Source: Corylus avellana
Taxonomy: Eukaryota > Streptophyta > Magnoliopsida > Fagales > Betulaceae
NCBI RefSeq assembly: GCF_901000735.1
Contig: NC_081542.1
Location: forward strand, 16,283,577 to 16,347,576
Direction: 5' to 3'
DNA: 64,000 bases
The first letter of the stretch is position 1. Every line of letters starts with the position of its first letter. Under the pieces are notes generated by a model, which searched no databases, had not been told where the DNA came from, and was given only the letters and a program-made list of their open reading frames with translations. Of this stretch, positions 47,744 to 61,169 are shown one piece after another. The position numbers were made by a program, and so were the translations under genes.

Positions 47744-50092
47744 TTACACACCAGACTCGACTTCAGCTTCTATTGTAGCTGCCACTGGCTGGAGAGCTTT
47801 GAGAGGATTCATAATGACGCCATCTATAAGCCCATATTCTTTGGCTTCTTTTGCACTCATGAAGAAATCCCGGTCAGTATCCTGATTAATCTTCTCAAGA
47901 CTTTGACCGGTGTGGTAGGAGAGATACCCATTAAGGTTTGCTTTATGATGTAGCATTTCATTTGCCTGAGAATCATGTCTCTCATTCAGGGATGTGTTTA
48001 TAAGAATACATAATAAGAGTTGAAGACATGATATTTAGATAAATAGCAACTTTAGTTATGGTACTAAGACTGTCCAAAGCATTAATTATGTCACAAGTGG
48101 ATTTCCATTCCTTCAATTTCTTTATGAGTAATGCTTCTCTTCACACTCATTTTACACCGACCTACGGCCAACATGGCATGCTGCAAGTACCTTTTTATAT
48201 CAGCTACTTAAAAAAAACAAAAAAAAAAAAACCATTTAAAACACATAACGTCAACTGGTATAAATATGCGTAATAAATGAGTGTGAAGTGCAGCATTACT
48301 CTTTTTTTTTATTGTTAGCACTCTAAGAACCAAGCAGACCAACATAAATGATTGTTTCTAAAACATCTAAGTTGATATTCGAAATTCAGAATCGATCACC
48401 TCTGGAGACCCCAAACCACTTCATATGCAGCAAACAAGAAAACGGGTTATTCTAAAATGCTAAGGTGGTGCTCAAAACCTTCACAAATCTTAACATCTAC
48501 TATGTTGGATAAAGACTATCACAAATGTTGGTGGAAGTTACGTTCTACACACAATACGTAAAGCTTCAATTACCACAAAAAACACAAACATAATAACATT
48601 CCAGCGGTCTTAGACCAAAGGCATCAAGATGTTATTAATTAAGAAGAAAAAAATAAAAGTTATAGGAAAAAGGTACAGAAAGCCAGAAAGCAAGCACACC
48701 TGAATATCTATGTCGGTTTGTCCACCTTGAGCTCCACCAAGAGGCTGATGGATCATTATTCTTGAGTTTGGCAAACTGTATCTTTTTCCTTAGGTAATGC
48801 AGCAGAAACAATCTCTTTATCAAACTCAAGTAACATAAATAATGAAACGGAACCTCTATCAACTACAATACAAGTCAAAGGAATCATTTACCTATAGTCC
48901 CAGCACTAAGCAAGAAAGCCCCCATACTGCTCATGGAAAAACAAAGATATATCCATCAACATTTTGGTTTGAGCGGATGAGCGAAAATTACAAAGTATTC
49001 TCATTAACTGTGTTTTGTGAACTTTGAAAATATTTTCATTAATAATTTTCAATATTTGGATAAGATGTATACTCTTACATGAATAAAATGTCAAGCAGCT
49101 TTTTCAGGAACTTAAATGGAGAAAGTTAAAGAGTAACATGAGCTTATTTATTAACATATAGTTTTTTGTTTTTTGTTTTTGGGACAAGGGTGTAGGAAAA
49201 AAAAAATAGCATCAACTACATTTATACTACTTTAGGAGAACAACCAACAGCAAGCACAGAAAAGGATCTTCATCAACCTTCTCATATACTAATTTGATTG
49301 CACTGACCTGCAACATATGCAAATGCATTACATGCATATAGAGAGAAGTAGTTATTGGAAGGATCTTCTTTTAGCATATTATAATGGAACATTTTTCTTA
49401 TTCCAGAGCCATCAAGATCGGCAAAGAGCACTTCAAACACCAGAAATTATACGTCACTATGAGAAGTAATGCAAGACAACACAATCATCTCATCAGAAAA
49501 GAACTATCATAGAATCCGTGAGATTGCATGAGGAACTTGTCACCAAAGCAATGCATGCTTTCATCGAGGAGATGAGACCTTAACAAATATATTTCCATAT
49601 CCCCAATCTCTACAAGCTCATTGCATCCAATACCAATTAAAATCTAGATCGCACATGCTGCTTCACCTATTAAAGGCTTCGACAACAAAGAACCTTAACA
49701 AATGGAAATCTCATTTTTGCTAGCCAATTATGATCAATAAGCTGGGCCAAGAATTACCTCAAATCCAAACCAGCAACCACACTCAAAAAGATATAGGAAG
49801 AAAAGAACATGAAAATTGAGCAAGAGAAACAGAATGTTAAACCTTAATCAAATCAAGATAAATATTTTTTTTTTTTTTTGATAAGTAATAAGAAGTTTTA
49901 TTAAAGAAAGAGAAAAATCAAGATAAATATATCCATCTGCCTAAAAGGGAAAAGCAAAAACTAAATTAATAAGTACATTTGTTAGGCAGAAAGAATTTTG
50001 GAATAAATTTGTACAACTTATAAAGGTCCCCTTTTATTCTAAGTTTATATATGGAAGTTCCATTAGAAGTTTAATAGGCATGCTAAAGAAAT

Positions 50093-50126
<34 letters not shown>

Positions 50127-52090
50127 AGTGCTGAATCTTGTACCTAGCTGCTAATCCAACACAAACAGTTGAGACATCAGGCCGGATATGCCTCATCGTG
50201 TCAAATATGGCCATACCTAAGTAAATGAAAAGGCAAGTCATACAATCAAAAGGCAAGCATACCCCACAAATATAAATGAACAAGATAGTGGTTGAAATGC
50301 ACAGTTTTTAAAGATGTATATTACCGGCAGTAACTGATCCTCCAGGAGAATTCACATACATGACAATGTCCTGCTCAACACACCAGAAAATGCACCAACC
50401 AGTTAACCACTTGCACAGGTCTATTTAACTATTAATATTATCATAGGAAAATATAAGAGGCCGGGAGAGAGAGCGAGAGAGAGAGAGAAAGAGAGAGAGT
50501 TAAAGCCAAATTTAAAGAGAGAAAGAGAGAGATTTATAAAATAAAAAATAAATAAATAAATTTTTTTAAAAAAAAAAAAAAAAAACAACAACAACAACAT
50601 ACTAGAGCAAATGACAAAAGATGATTATTTGATGTTACACTGCTTAATTATGGATGGCTCATCCAACAGGAACTTGACAATGATAGACCAGATACAAGCC
50701 AGTACATTGGGGTTTTGGGGGGAAGAGAGAGAGAGAGAGAGCAGACCTTATTAGGGTCCATGGCATCAAGATACAGAAGTTGAGCAACTATTATGTTTGC
50801 CATATCGTCATCAACGGCTCCACCACAACGTATGATTCTCTAACAGTCGATTAAACAGGAATATCAAAAGTTAAGAGAGACTAACCAGCACTTCACTACT
50901 CAACCTGAAGCAAGTACAACAAAAACCAAACCTACTCCCTTACATGCTGAAAAAGCTGACTTATAACACTCTGGAAGCGCTCTTGTACCATTGGGGGCGG
51001 CCCTTGGCCTTGCGCATATGCAGGGAAGTATGGAGAAGATGGGACTTTCATGTCGTCTCTAAAATATCATATTTGAAATTTATCAAAAAATAAAAATAAA
51101 TAACAAAAGAACAATAAGATATGTGCGCATTCCAGATTTTGTTAAATTTTTAGATTTTTGACACCATTAGGCTGGTTGGATCTCTTGTATACTTTTCATT
51201 TGCGAGGGCTTTGCCTCTTCTTCTAATCAATTATTATTCATCAAAAAAATGTGTATTCCAAACATAGATAAAAATCATGTACTCGTGCATAAATCTGCAT
51301 ATAAAAGTTACCTTATGGACCAAATCCCCTGCCGAGAGCTCCTCTCTGGCGTCCAAAACTCACCAGAATACACTGCTTTCACATGAGAACTCCTGAGGTT
51401 CTTTCCATTACCAACCAGCTTCCTTAATTTCCTGAAAACCGTATAAAACTAAGTGTTATGTTTGATCACCAAAGAAATGGATCAAAAGATACATCAAACA
51501 AAAATCTTTTAGTTGCACTCTTTGCCTGGTTGCGAAAAAAGTGTAAGAAAACCGATAAATAAATAAAATATTATAAAACAGAGAAAAAATAGGCCAACCT
51601 TAATAGCTCTACTGCTCTAAGACATGGATTTTACTCGTCTCCTCAGCACAATAGCAACAAACAGTTCTAAATTTTCAAAATAATCATGAATATTCTTTGT
51701 CTTTTGTCAACATTTTCTCAGGAACCAAACAGAACCTAATGCAAATTCCAAACTTTCAACTTCACTGAACGGATAAAAAAATACCCCAAAAAAAAAAAAA
51801 AAGATGAACAACAAACAAATACAAATTTCCCAATTTTACGCAAACTACTAATTTACTCGAATTTGCATAAAACAGAAATTAAATTTCTTTTCTTTTCTTC
51901 CCTTTATTTTTTCTCATCAACCCAAAAAATAATTATTATTGTACGGACAAAAAGAGTACCTGAAACGAAAGGGCTCTACAGGGAGAGAGAGCCTCTGAAG
52001 GTCCGCGCCGGAGCTAGGGTTAGCCGAAAAGCTTAGAGAGTTGAATCTGAGCGACGAGGCCGAGGTAGTTGAAACGCACGTCTGGGCCAT
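47744..52090 (-). CDS. CLPP5: Plastid Clp protease proteolytic subunit 5
   Basis: Serine-protease subunit of the ClpPR core in the chloroplast stroma, which degrades proteins unfolded by ClpC/D. Nine exons: 52090-51960, 51431-51312, 51058-50944, 50839-50747, 50370-50325, 50216-50144, 48926-48892, 48788-48700, 47965-47744. They join to 307 residues (Arabidopsis CLPP5 has 298). The N-terminus [20 protein letters not shown] is Ser-rich as expected for a transit peptide. The mature part includes [20 protein letters not shown] and [20 protein letters not shown]. The catalytic Ser is in GLAASMGAF, split by intron 6; the His is in MIHQPLGG; the Asp is in [10 protein letters not shown]. An in-frame ATG 11 codons upstream encodes only a Glu-Arg repeat from a (CT)n tract and was not used. 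No defects seen. Confidence 0.93.
48126..48301. mobile_element. MITE family Y in CLPP5 intron 8
   Basis: Best-preserved copy: begins GAGTAATGCTTCTCTTCACA followed by CTCATTTTACAC, and ends AATGAGTGTGAAGTGCAGCA then TTACTC. No coding capacity. Other copies at 84-240 and 33,322-33,459. Confidence 0.6.
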
Positions 52091-52399
52091 TTCTCTCTCT
52101 CTCTCTCTCTCTCTCTCAAACAAACTTTAGAGATATGGTTCTGTGAAGAAGTTGCGGCAAAATTCGTAGCCAATTGTTTTATCGCCTTATCTGCTAAAAC
52201 GAGAAGCTCACGGCGGCGAACAACGGGGATTGATGCACACAGTGGAGTGTACCAGTACGTAAAGAAAGAGCCTCAAGTATCTTTCAGCTATCCAATTTAC
52301 GGTTTTGCCCTCAATTTCCGTGGTTTCTTTTCCCTGATATTTTGGATTAAATTACAAGGCTAAATAATAATTTCAATTTTATTTTAAAGGAAAACCCTG

Positions 52400-52434
<35 letters not shown>

Positions 52435-53507
52435 AGTTTTTTGCATAATTGTGCCAAAGAAATTCTTACCACCTCAAATTAACATTTGTCAGGCAACTCT
52501 TACATGCTTAATCACATGCTCTAAAATTGAATCTCAATTTAATATATTGAATAAAAAAATTGTAACCCAGTTTGAATGAAAAATATATTAAAATTATTTG
52601 TACACGGAATGATGGAAGTAATGAGTGAGATTAAAAAAAAAAAAAAAAATTATTTGAATGAATTTATTCAAACATCTAATTGGCTCCGATTTCTTAATAG
52701 ATTTTACATAATTTTTTTTTTTTTGAGATTTGTTCATATGCTAGAATTAGATACCTAAACCAAGTTCCTCCTCCACGGTAAATTAGAGTATGTTTAAGAT
52801 TGCGTTTGAAAAATAGAGTTTTTAAATCAAAAAACATTTTTTGTCAAAAGCTTCATTTTCAAGCTTTTGCTAAAAAGTATTTTTCATTTTTTTTTTTTTT
52901 TCATTTTTGAACTTTTTGGATCCTTAAAAGTGTTTATAATTTTTTTCTACCAAATAAGTACTTTTTTATTCAAATAAATTTTTTGAATGTTAAACGCACT
53001 TTTAAGCCTATCAAACACACACTCAAACATGCCCTTAAGACATTGATATCACTATATCACACAAGTTCCTCATTTGGTTGACCACTCCCTAATTCTTGAA
53101 CTCAATTTTTGCGTAGGAAGAGCATCCATTTTAAGATCCGAAGCCCCAACAATTTTTCCATCCGAATTACTAACAATCTAGACAACAAAATTGTTAGGAA
53201 TCTCTATTCCCACTTTAGAGCAATAGATCCGAGTCAAAAAGGATCAAAAGAAGAAGAACATCGTACAGAGTACCATCCCAACCATCAAAATCACTGACTT
53301 CTAGAATGTGAAAAATGGTTGCTATGAATTATAAAGCTGTATAAATACAGCAAGTGAACAAAACATACTTTGTAATCTGAATTTCCCTCTCTACATCAAG
53401 CTCAAAAATATGATCTTTCACCAATCTCCGAATACAAGATATACTAATATACAGGTGCATGGGTTCCTGCATGCTGCATACAGGCTAGAGCAATGTACTC
53501 CGCAGCA
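52091..53507. other. CLPP5 promoter / INO80B-like 3' flank
   Basis: A (CT)n tract at 52,091-52,117 directly upstream of the CLPP5 ATG is probably 5' UTR. The rest is AT-rich with an (AT)n tract near 52,407-52,431. No gene seen. Confidence 0.6.
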
Positions 53508-56125
53508 TTAGCAGGGAGTTGCAGGCAGCATCTTTTCCTGAACTGCCTTGTAGCACTGGAGACTACAAAGAGGAAGCTGAGACTTCGAATCTCGATACTT
53601 GTATGGATTAGTACAAGATGGACCAGCGCAGTTTTCGCGCGGAGGAGGATAACTGAAAATCAATACCAAAAACATTTTCAGGCCATCAGGCAAGAGACAT
53701 TGATGATGTAGAGCCGTTGTGCATCAGCATGTACAAATTTCCAAGTGTAGATGGAGGAGGATCATACCTTTTGGGTTTGGAGTCAAATATGCTAGGGAGA
53801 CCAATATCCTCAGAAAATGTCACTGTAGTCCCAGTAGGACCCATTATCAATCTAACGGTGTTAGATGCAATCGTCAAAGCATTGGCAGCCCTCTCCTGTA
53901 AAAGAATGATGTAACAGAAATTAACAAAATAGCTTTGTAGAATTGTAGCAAAACTAGAGAGAGAGTTCATCTAACACTTTCCAGTACCTGTGCCAATTCT
54001 TCGCGACGCTTCTTCAATTTATCTTCCTGCTTTTTCCGGCTAGATTCTTGACCAAGAATTTTTCTGATAGCCTCAGCCTACAAATATTCAATCAATAGTA
54101 ACTGTTTCCGTCACTTCTGATATAAGCTGTAAATTAGAAAGGCATAAGTGAAATTATATAGTGAACAAAAACAAACCTCAGATTCCCGAGCAGCTTTCTC
54201 GACCTGCATCCTACGTCTTTGAGCAGCCTCAGATTTCTTTAGCTGTTGCTCTAATTCTGAAAGTTTCTCCTTTTGCCCTGGGATCAATAAAGGTGGAAAT
54301 TTACAATTAATAATCCTCTACTATAGAATTCAAAAAGTTCAAGATGTAAAAAGGCATCACAGAGATGAATGCTCACTTCTTGGTGGGGCAGGAGGCAGTC
54401 CATTTGGAAACTCAATTAAACTTGTACCAGGTGTTGCATCTCTGCTTGACTGAAGGGCCCGTTGACGTGTTGTGAGAGTCATTTCCCTCTTATTATCCAT
54501 TAAAGAATCCACAGATTCCTTTCTCTGCTTCTTCTTTTTGTTACCATCAAGTTCACCATCAGATCCTGACTCTCCTTCTTCCTCATAATCTGTGTCCTCA
54601 GATACTCTATCTGATCTGGACCTCTTAACATCTTTGCCTAACCTTGATGACCCACCATTTTCCATATTAGATACCCTAGAAAATTTCTGGTGTTTCTTGC
54701 TTGATTCTTCGTTGTCTTCTTTAGTTCCAGTCTTAGACTTCGAAGTTTTAAGCTTCTCCAGGTACCGAATCTCATCATCCTCCTCATCATCACCAAATTC
54801 TGTGTCAAGTACACGCCTCTTAGGGACCCGCCTGCTCTTACGAACTGGTTCAAATTTGTCTCCTTGCTTACCAGATGCACTCTTTCCAGACTGCTTCCCC
54901 GTCAAAGACTCTTCCTTCACAAGACTAAAACCACCTCTAGAGAAATCCTTCCATGGAATTCCTTGTAAGCCACTCCTCTTAACTAGGGGAGAGTGGTTAT
55001 CGTCTGAATTTTCCTGCAATAGAAAAGTTTTTAATGATGAGATTATGCTGGAGTCTATATGTTACTCAATCAAAAGAGCAACTATTATGGTGAAACACCA
55101 AAATATTAACATAGAAGCTATTCCTCCATAAAGGTTTAAAAAATTTTATAGTAAGCAGCAAAATTTACGCCACAGGATCATCCCAGAATCAAGCAGATTA
55201 TAAAGAATAGGTCAATCTATCTACTAAGAAGTTTCTCATACGATGTAAAATGCCAACTCAAAATTTTGAACAATCCCGACAAGGAATGCTTTAAGGACCA
55301 ATTACATATGCCTCATTGTTTTTGCCTCACATAACTTTCGTTTTAAGGACCTTAAAACAATGTTCAATACATGGAAAATGAAACTATTATAGAAACGAGA
55401 AAGAGAATGGCACAATTTACTAACTCAAGCTTAAGAGAACATCCGTTAGATACCTGAAGATTCTGTTTCTGGCGCAGCCTTGAGACATCTGAGGATCGAG
55501 AACTCTTTGAAGAAGACCCACCTCCTACTGCACCATTAGAAGCGGTGTTGGCTTGAATTGTTCGTGTGACACCACAAACCTTAAGCTTAACCTTTTTAAC
55601 CTTGTTCTCATTTCCTGATCCATCTAGTGAGACTCCCGCCTGCCCTGAACTCAGACTTTCACCATTCCTCCCACCATATATGTCCACATTTCTTGGCTCT
55701 GATTCAAACCCATCCTTCAACTTGCTACTGTTTTTCCAGTTAGCAGGGGCAAGGACACCTTCACTACTACGTCTGTTATTAAACCCACTTCGGCCCGACA
55801 TCTTATTGTAAAATGCATTGAATCCTCCATCTTTTTTATTCTTTTCATAGAGTTTTTCGCTTTCAGTCCCAGCAGCAGAAGGAAACTTTGACACACATTG
55901 ATTAAGATTTAATTCTTTCCTCCTAGAATTAGTATCTCCACTAGCATTCTCTTCACTAGAGACCTTGCTTAAATCATCTGAAGGTGGTGTAGAAGATAAG
56001 GGTGAATTATCATGACCTTCATCCAGTGGCTGTGAATCAGGCCGAGGTCGGCGATAAGTTTGAGTCCTTTTCTTCCTTACAGGATTGCTGATACCATTAT
56101 ACCGAGAACCACCAAACTCATCCAT
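53508..56125 (-). CDS. INO80 complex subunit B-like (PAPA-1 and zf-HIT domains)
   Basis: A likely nuclear subunit of the INO80 chromatin-remodelling complex (IES2/INO80B type). Six coding exons, 56125-55454, 55013-54377, 54277-54177, 54077-53988, 53895-53768 and 53652-53508, join in frame to 590 residues starting MDEFGGSRYNGISNPVRKKR. The first two-thirds is low-complexity, Ser-, Lys- and Glu-rich, with basic KKRTQTYRRPRPDSQ and an acidic patch (FGDDEEDDEIRYLEKLK). A PAPA-1-like region begins near TTRQRALQSSRDATPGTSLI and continues into a Lys/Arg/Glu-rich helix (KEKLSELEQQLKKSEAAQRR). A HIT-type zinc finger closes the protein: ENCAGPSCTNPYKYRDSKS then CSLQCYKAVQEKM. Upstream exons may exist in the UTR. 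A 283-N gap lies about 430 bp above the start codon. Confidence 0.88.
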
Positions 56126-56555
56126 GAAAGGAAATGTCGTTATTGCTCACTTCTTGTAATGCTGCTACTTCAAAGGGGATGAGATGGAAAATAGCAATAA
56201 TAACAAAGTACTCCAGCAACTTCCAAAATGCTACAACATATAAATAAAAACTATTAGGAATTATACTCAACATTTCCTAACTAAGTCTTCATCGCATAAG
56301 AATAAGAAGGGAAGTTGGAGGGACGTGATTTACACTAAGACTTTATAACATAAGATCCACAATAACAATTACAAGAAGAAATAAGTTACTAACACTTGCT
56401 GTAACCCAAAATGGATAAAAAGGAAAACATGAAATAGGGATTTTTTAAAGAGGGTAGATACTCGACAAAGCTCCCCAATGTCGACAAGAGAAAACCAAAA
56501 ATTTCAAAAAATGAGCTCCCATACTAACAGATCCAGATATGTAAGGAAGAAGAGT

Positions 56556-56838
56556 NNNNNNNNNNNNNNNNNNNNNNNNNNNNNNNNNNNNNNNNNNNNN
56601 NNNNNNNNNNNNNNNNNNNNNNNNNNNNNNNNNNNNNNNNNNNNNNNNNNNNNNNNNNNNNNNNNNNNNNNNNNNNNNNNNNNNNNNNNNNNNNNNNNNN
56701 NNNNNNNNNNNNNNNNNNNNNNNNNNNNNNNNNNNNNNNNNNNNNNNNNNNNNNNNNNNNNNNNNNNNNNNNNNNNNNNNNNNNNNNNNNNNNNNNNNNN
56801 NNNNNNNNNNNNNNNNNNNNNNNNNNNNNNNNNNNNNN
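56556..56838. other. Assembly gap (283 N)
   Basis: A run of 283 N, not a round number, so its size was probably estimated from paired reads or a map. Confidence 0.95.
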
Positions 56839-59089
56839 AACCAAAAACGTAACAAATCGAAAGCAAACCCAGATTATTCAACACATATACTAAAACCTCA
56901 AACAAAACCCACAAAAGATTACCACCCCCCACCACACACACATGCACAAGCATTCATCAATCGCCATAAACAATCAGAAACCCAGGCACCCGCAAACACC
57001 CGCCCACCAAGAACCATGAAAGCCACACTAAATCCAGAAACCCACATAGGAAAACCTCCAAACAATCAACAAAAAGAGCGAAAGAGAATGATCCACTACC
57101 TTCTTCTTCGTCTTCAATTGCAACAAAGAAGAAACCCAAAAGAGCCCAGATGAGAAACCAAAGCCACGGCAGCAAGAGAAGAGAGCAATTGAATAGAGAA
57201 AGAGAAAGACAAAGACTTTTATCAAGTTGGGTGCGAGAAAAATACGGCTGTGTTTGGTATTGGCGTGTACAGAGATAGAGATAGAGAGTTTAGGGTTAGA
57301 GAGGCTTGGGTAAAGAATGATAATAGGAATACGGGAGACAGAAGGAGAGAGAAAGAGAAGGTATAGGAGAAGAGGACCTCTAATAATCTTCTTGTTCACC
57401 ATTTTTTGCTAATTCCACACCCCAAATCCAAACACACCCTGTGTTTTTTTTTTTTTTTTTTCTTCTTGGTGTGGGTCGGTCACACACACACACGCCCCAA
57501 CTCGGCGATCCCACTCAGTAACCCTCTCTCTCTCTCTTTCTCTCTCTAAATCTGTCTTTCCCTTTCTCTCTCTTGGCCTCTTTGGCTTCGCTTTCCTTTT
57601 ATTTTCCCTCCTCTTCTACGCACGGTTTATGCTGCAAGTGTGTGCGCAGGTTGAGAGGGATGCGCACCCCCATTGGCTTACGTTAGTGCTTTCACTGCCC
57701 TTTATCTCTTTTATTTTTATCTTTTTCCCTCCTGGCATGACACGTGGAAGGGGGTTATTGGTAGCAAGGAGTACTTTTTTAATATTAAAGCAACTACTGG
57801 GGCTTTTCTTTTCTTTGTTTGATGAGATTTATGGATGTTTTTAGCCTCGTATGTTGGAGCATCGATCTCGTCCTACGACCTTCCTGCAATGTTACTTTCT
57901 CCAAGTAATTTGGCATTTTTTCTCTTGATTCCTCAACCTCCAACACCCACCCATCTTCTTTCAACAACAAAGTCAAGCTTATTTTACACCCTAAACTCTC
58001 CCTCAATATTAATTCCAATGACTCACTATCTTCCTTTTGTCATTTATAAAAACAAAAAAAACAAAAATTTTATGGGTAATACAATTTTTATTACAATCTT
58101 TTACAAATTGCATATAAACCATGGTGTACCCAAGAATAACCTTCTAGGAAACGGGCCACTCTGACTCAAAGTTAGCTCCAGCACGCCCATTCCTAATCAA
58201 CTCTATGGATCGACTGAACCCAACCAAGTTTAGAGAGACAGACGCATAAACAATAAAGAGACGATGTATGCACACTATACTACTGCCAACTAAACTTGTA
58301 ATGCTCATTTATTCTTGGGAAATAGTATCCTCAAGAATAATATCTAGTTAATTATATGTGAATGGTATTTTTGTCTTTTCACTTTTTTAGGGGATAAAAA
58401 TATCCGTCCAATATAATTAACTCTAATTCATTTAAGCTATAGATGATCTTAATTCCTCTTTAAGGCTTTAACAAATTAAGTGCTCGAACACATTCCATCA
58501 AGAGAAGGGAAAGGGCACTCACAAAATACACATCATTCTAGCCAAACACTTTTCTTTTGCAACTTATTTAAGCTCATTATCTTCTCCAACCAACTTAAGC
58601 ATCACCTCCCTTCTTCTTTACTAGCTCTCAATTCAAAATTTGGTGTGTGACCAATTGATTCTTTAAAGCACAATCAAATACTAATTGTTTAGTGATTGAT
58701 ATGATAATTAAGTATCACGTTAACCACAATCAAATTTAATTATTTAATGACTGGCATGACAAGCATCAGCTTATCATGCTAATTTGTAAAACAACTTACG
58801 TGGTAAAAGTATCAACATTCTTGCAAAAAGGATAGCATGAAAATCGTTTGAATGGTTAATCATAACAAAATCTACAAGGAGCATCGAAGGCAAAGCTGTA
58901 TCCAGTGACCCATAGATAGATCCCCTTCACCTCCCAATTTTTATAAACTAAAATTTGACATTAAAACCTCTTTATATCAACTGTCTCTATTTTATATGTA
59001 TGGACAGTCGTGGACAATTGGGGAGACCAAAGCTATCTCAGAAGTTTCCACTTGTAACCTAGACAACATCATTTTAGAAGAAACAGGTG

Positions 59090-59620
59090 GTAGAAGATTC
59101 TCTCCGGTCCAAAATGGACGGGAGAGGATCCACTTAATGGCTAAGATTTCTCTAAAAAAATAATAGTGTCATAAATAGAACATATGTTTTATTAATAAAA
59201 AAAAAATTAAAAAAATTATATATATATTTTAAAAATAATTAAAACACAAAATAACAAAAATTAAAAAAATTAAAAATTAAAGGGTGGCTAGCCACTTCAT
59301 TGGGGGTGGCTCCGGCCACCTAGACTGGTGGATCAGCCACCCCCAAGTGCCAAATCTTTTTTTTTTTTTTTTTTGGCCATTGCGGGTGGCCGATCCACCC
59401 CAGTTGGGGCTAGGGGTAGCTTTGGCCACCCCCAAGGACCAAATCTTTTTTTATTTGGCCCTTCGGCCACTTCCAGTCACCCCTTAATTTTTTTTTTTTT
59501 ATTTTTAAAATATATATAATTTTTTATATGTTTTTTTTTTTTATTAATGGACAGATGTCCTAGCCTCAAACTAAAGAGGATTCGGATCCATTTTAGAATG
59601 AGACAGTCATTTATCATTTT
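59090..59620. mobile_element. MITE-like foldback with GC-rich core
   Basis: Flanking arms are partly inverted (CCAAAATGGACGGGAGAGGA versus GGATCCATTTTAGAATGAG). Inner A/T-rich arms mirror each other around a GC-rich centre with GGGTGGCTAGCCAC and GTGGCCGATCCACCCC. No coding sequence. Boundaries approximate. Confidence 0.45.
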
Positions 59621-60009
59621 TAACGTGGCAGTGATGCATTTATGGTCGAAAACTTTTGATGCATGTAATCAGGGAGAGAACGATCACATAATATTTACAT
59701 GACAATCATAATCAATTCTTAAATATTTTTTAAAAAAAAGTTGTTGTAACTATCACCCATGAGTCCATGACTGACCTAAGGGGCTAGAGGGTGACATCCC
59801 TAACGCAAAAAAATATGTTATAACAAATATATTTTAGCCTTTAAATATGTTTAAGAAAATATATTAGTTTTTTTTTTCTTCGAAACCCTAAAAAAAGTTT
59901 AATGCAGACTAAGAGTTCATTTGGAATTGCAGTTTCAATAAATACAATTTTAAAAATTGTGTTTTTAAAATCACAAAAGGCGTTTAGTAAAACCTGTTAA
60001 AAAATATTT

Positions 60010-61026
60010 GGAGAAACTTCAGAAAACCCCACTGAACTTCCAGCAATTTTCACAAACCCCCCCTGAATTTTCAAAACTCTCACTTAGGCCCCCTGAACTT
60101 TCGTTTTCTCTCACTTTGGACCCTTGTAACTTTTTATACCCATTTTACCCTCAACCAAAACTACGGCGTTTTACCCTCAACCAAAACTACGTCGTTTTGG
60201 ACTTCAAAACTACACCGTTTTGGGCTTCAAAACTACATCATCACCCAACCCAAAACGACATTGTTTTTAGCATAAAATTAAAATTAAAATAAAATAAAAT
60301 AAAATGAAATAATAAAAAAAAAAAAAACAATGCAAGCCGTACCCCACTTGGCCAAAATGGGGTGGTAGGACCCTAATTTTGGCCGAAGGGGTGGCTACAT
60401 GAATATTGAAGTGGTCGAACCACCCCGTGGCCAAGGGGGGGGAGGGGGATCAGTGCATTTGGGGGTGTGGGACCACCCCAAAGTTGCGGTGGTTCGACTA
60501 CCCATTACCGGTAGGTAATAGATTGGTAGAAACCACCCGGCCACTGGGGTGGTCAGGCCGCTGAGCTCCCGATCCCAGAAACCCATTGCCAGTCACGGTG
60601 GTCAGAGTACCAAAAGCTTGCCGTCATAGCCTTCTTTTTTCTTTTCTTTTTTTGGGCCAAGGGGGTGCCCGGACCACCCCCAGATCGGCCAGGGGTGGCT
60701 CCAGCCACCCCCGATTATTTTTATTTTTTTAAAAAAAAAATTATTTATTTTGCTTTTCTTTTAAAAAATAAAAATAAAAATAAAAATTAATGCCTAAAAC
60801 GACGTCGTTTTGGGCTGGGTATGTGTTGTAGTTTTAAGACACAAAACGACGTAGTTTTGGGAGAGGGTAAAATGGGTATAAAAATTCAAATTGTTTGACT
60901 TTAACGTTAAAAGGGTCCAAAGTGAGAGAAAACAGAAGTTCATGGAGTTTAAGTGAGAGTTTTGAAAATTCAGGGGGGGTTTGTCAAAATCGCTGGAAAT
61001 TCAGGGGGGCTTTCTGAAGTTTCCCC
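60010..61026. mobile_element. Mutator-like element with ~115-bp inverted termini
   Basis: Ends GGAGAAACTTCAGAAAACCC and GGGGGGCTTTCTGAAGTTTC plus CCC, with imperfect inverted arms over about 115 bp (GAAAACCCC..., CTCTCACTTTGGACCC mirrored by GGGTCCAAAGTGAGAG). A perfect 9-bp duplication AAAATATTT lies at 60,001-60,009 and 61,027-61,035. The core is GC-rich (GGTGGTTCGACTACCC, CGGACCACCCCCAGATCGGC). No transposase frame, so non-autonomous. Confidence 0.8.
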
Positions 61027-61127
61027 AAAATATTTTTTTTAATCAAATATTTGTTATACAAAATCGTGATTTTGGTTTAAATTAAGTGTTTTTTAAATCG
61101 CAATACCAAACGCCTTACGTTTTGCTA

Positions 61128-61169
<42 letters not shown>

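Noticed and set aside
54592..55131. 179-codon plus-strand frame
   Set aside because: Antisense shadow of INO80B-like exon 2, whose own frame is conserved and phase-consistent.
56445..56953. Frames running through N
   Set aside because: The translated length is mostly gap; nothing can be claimed.
57028..57402. 124-codon minus frame upstream of the INO80B-like gene
   Set aside because: Low-complexity, in CT/GA-rich presumptive 5' UTR; no recognisable domain.
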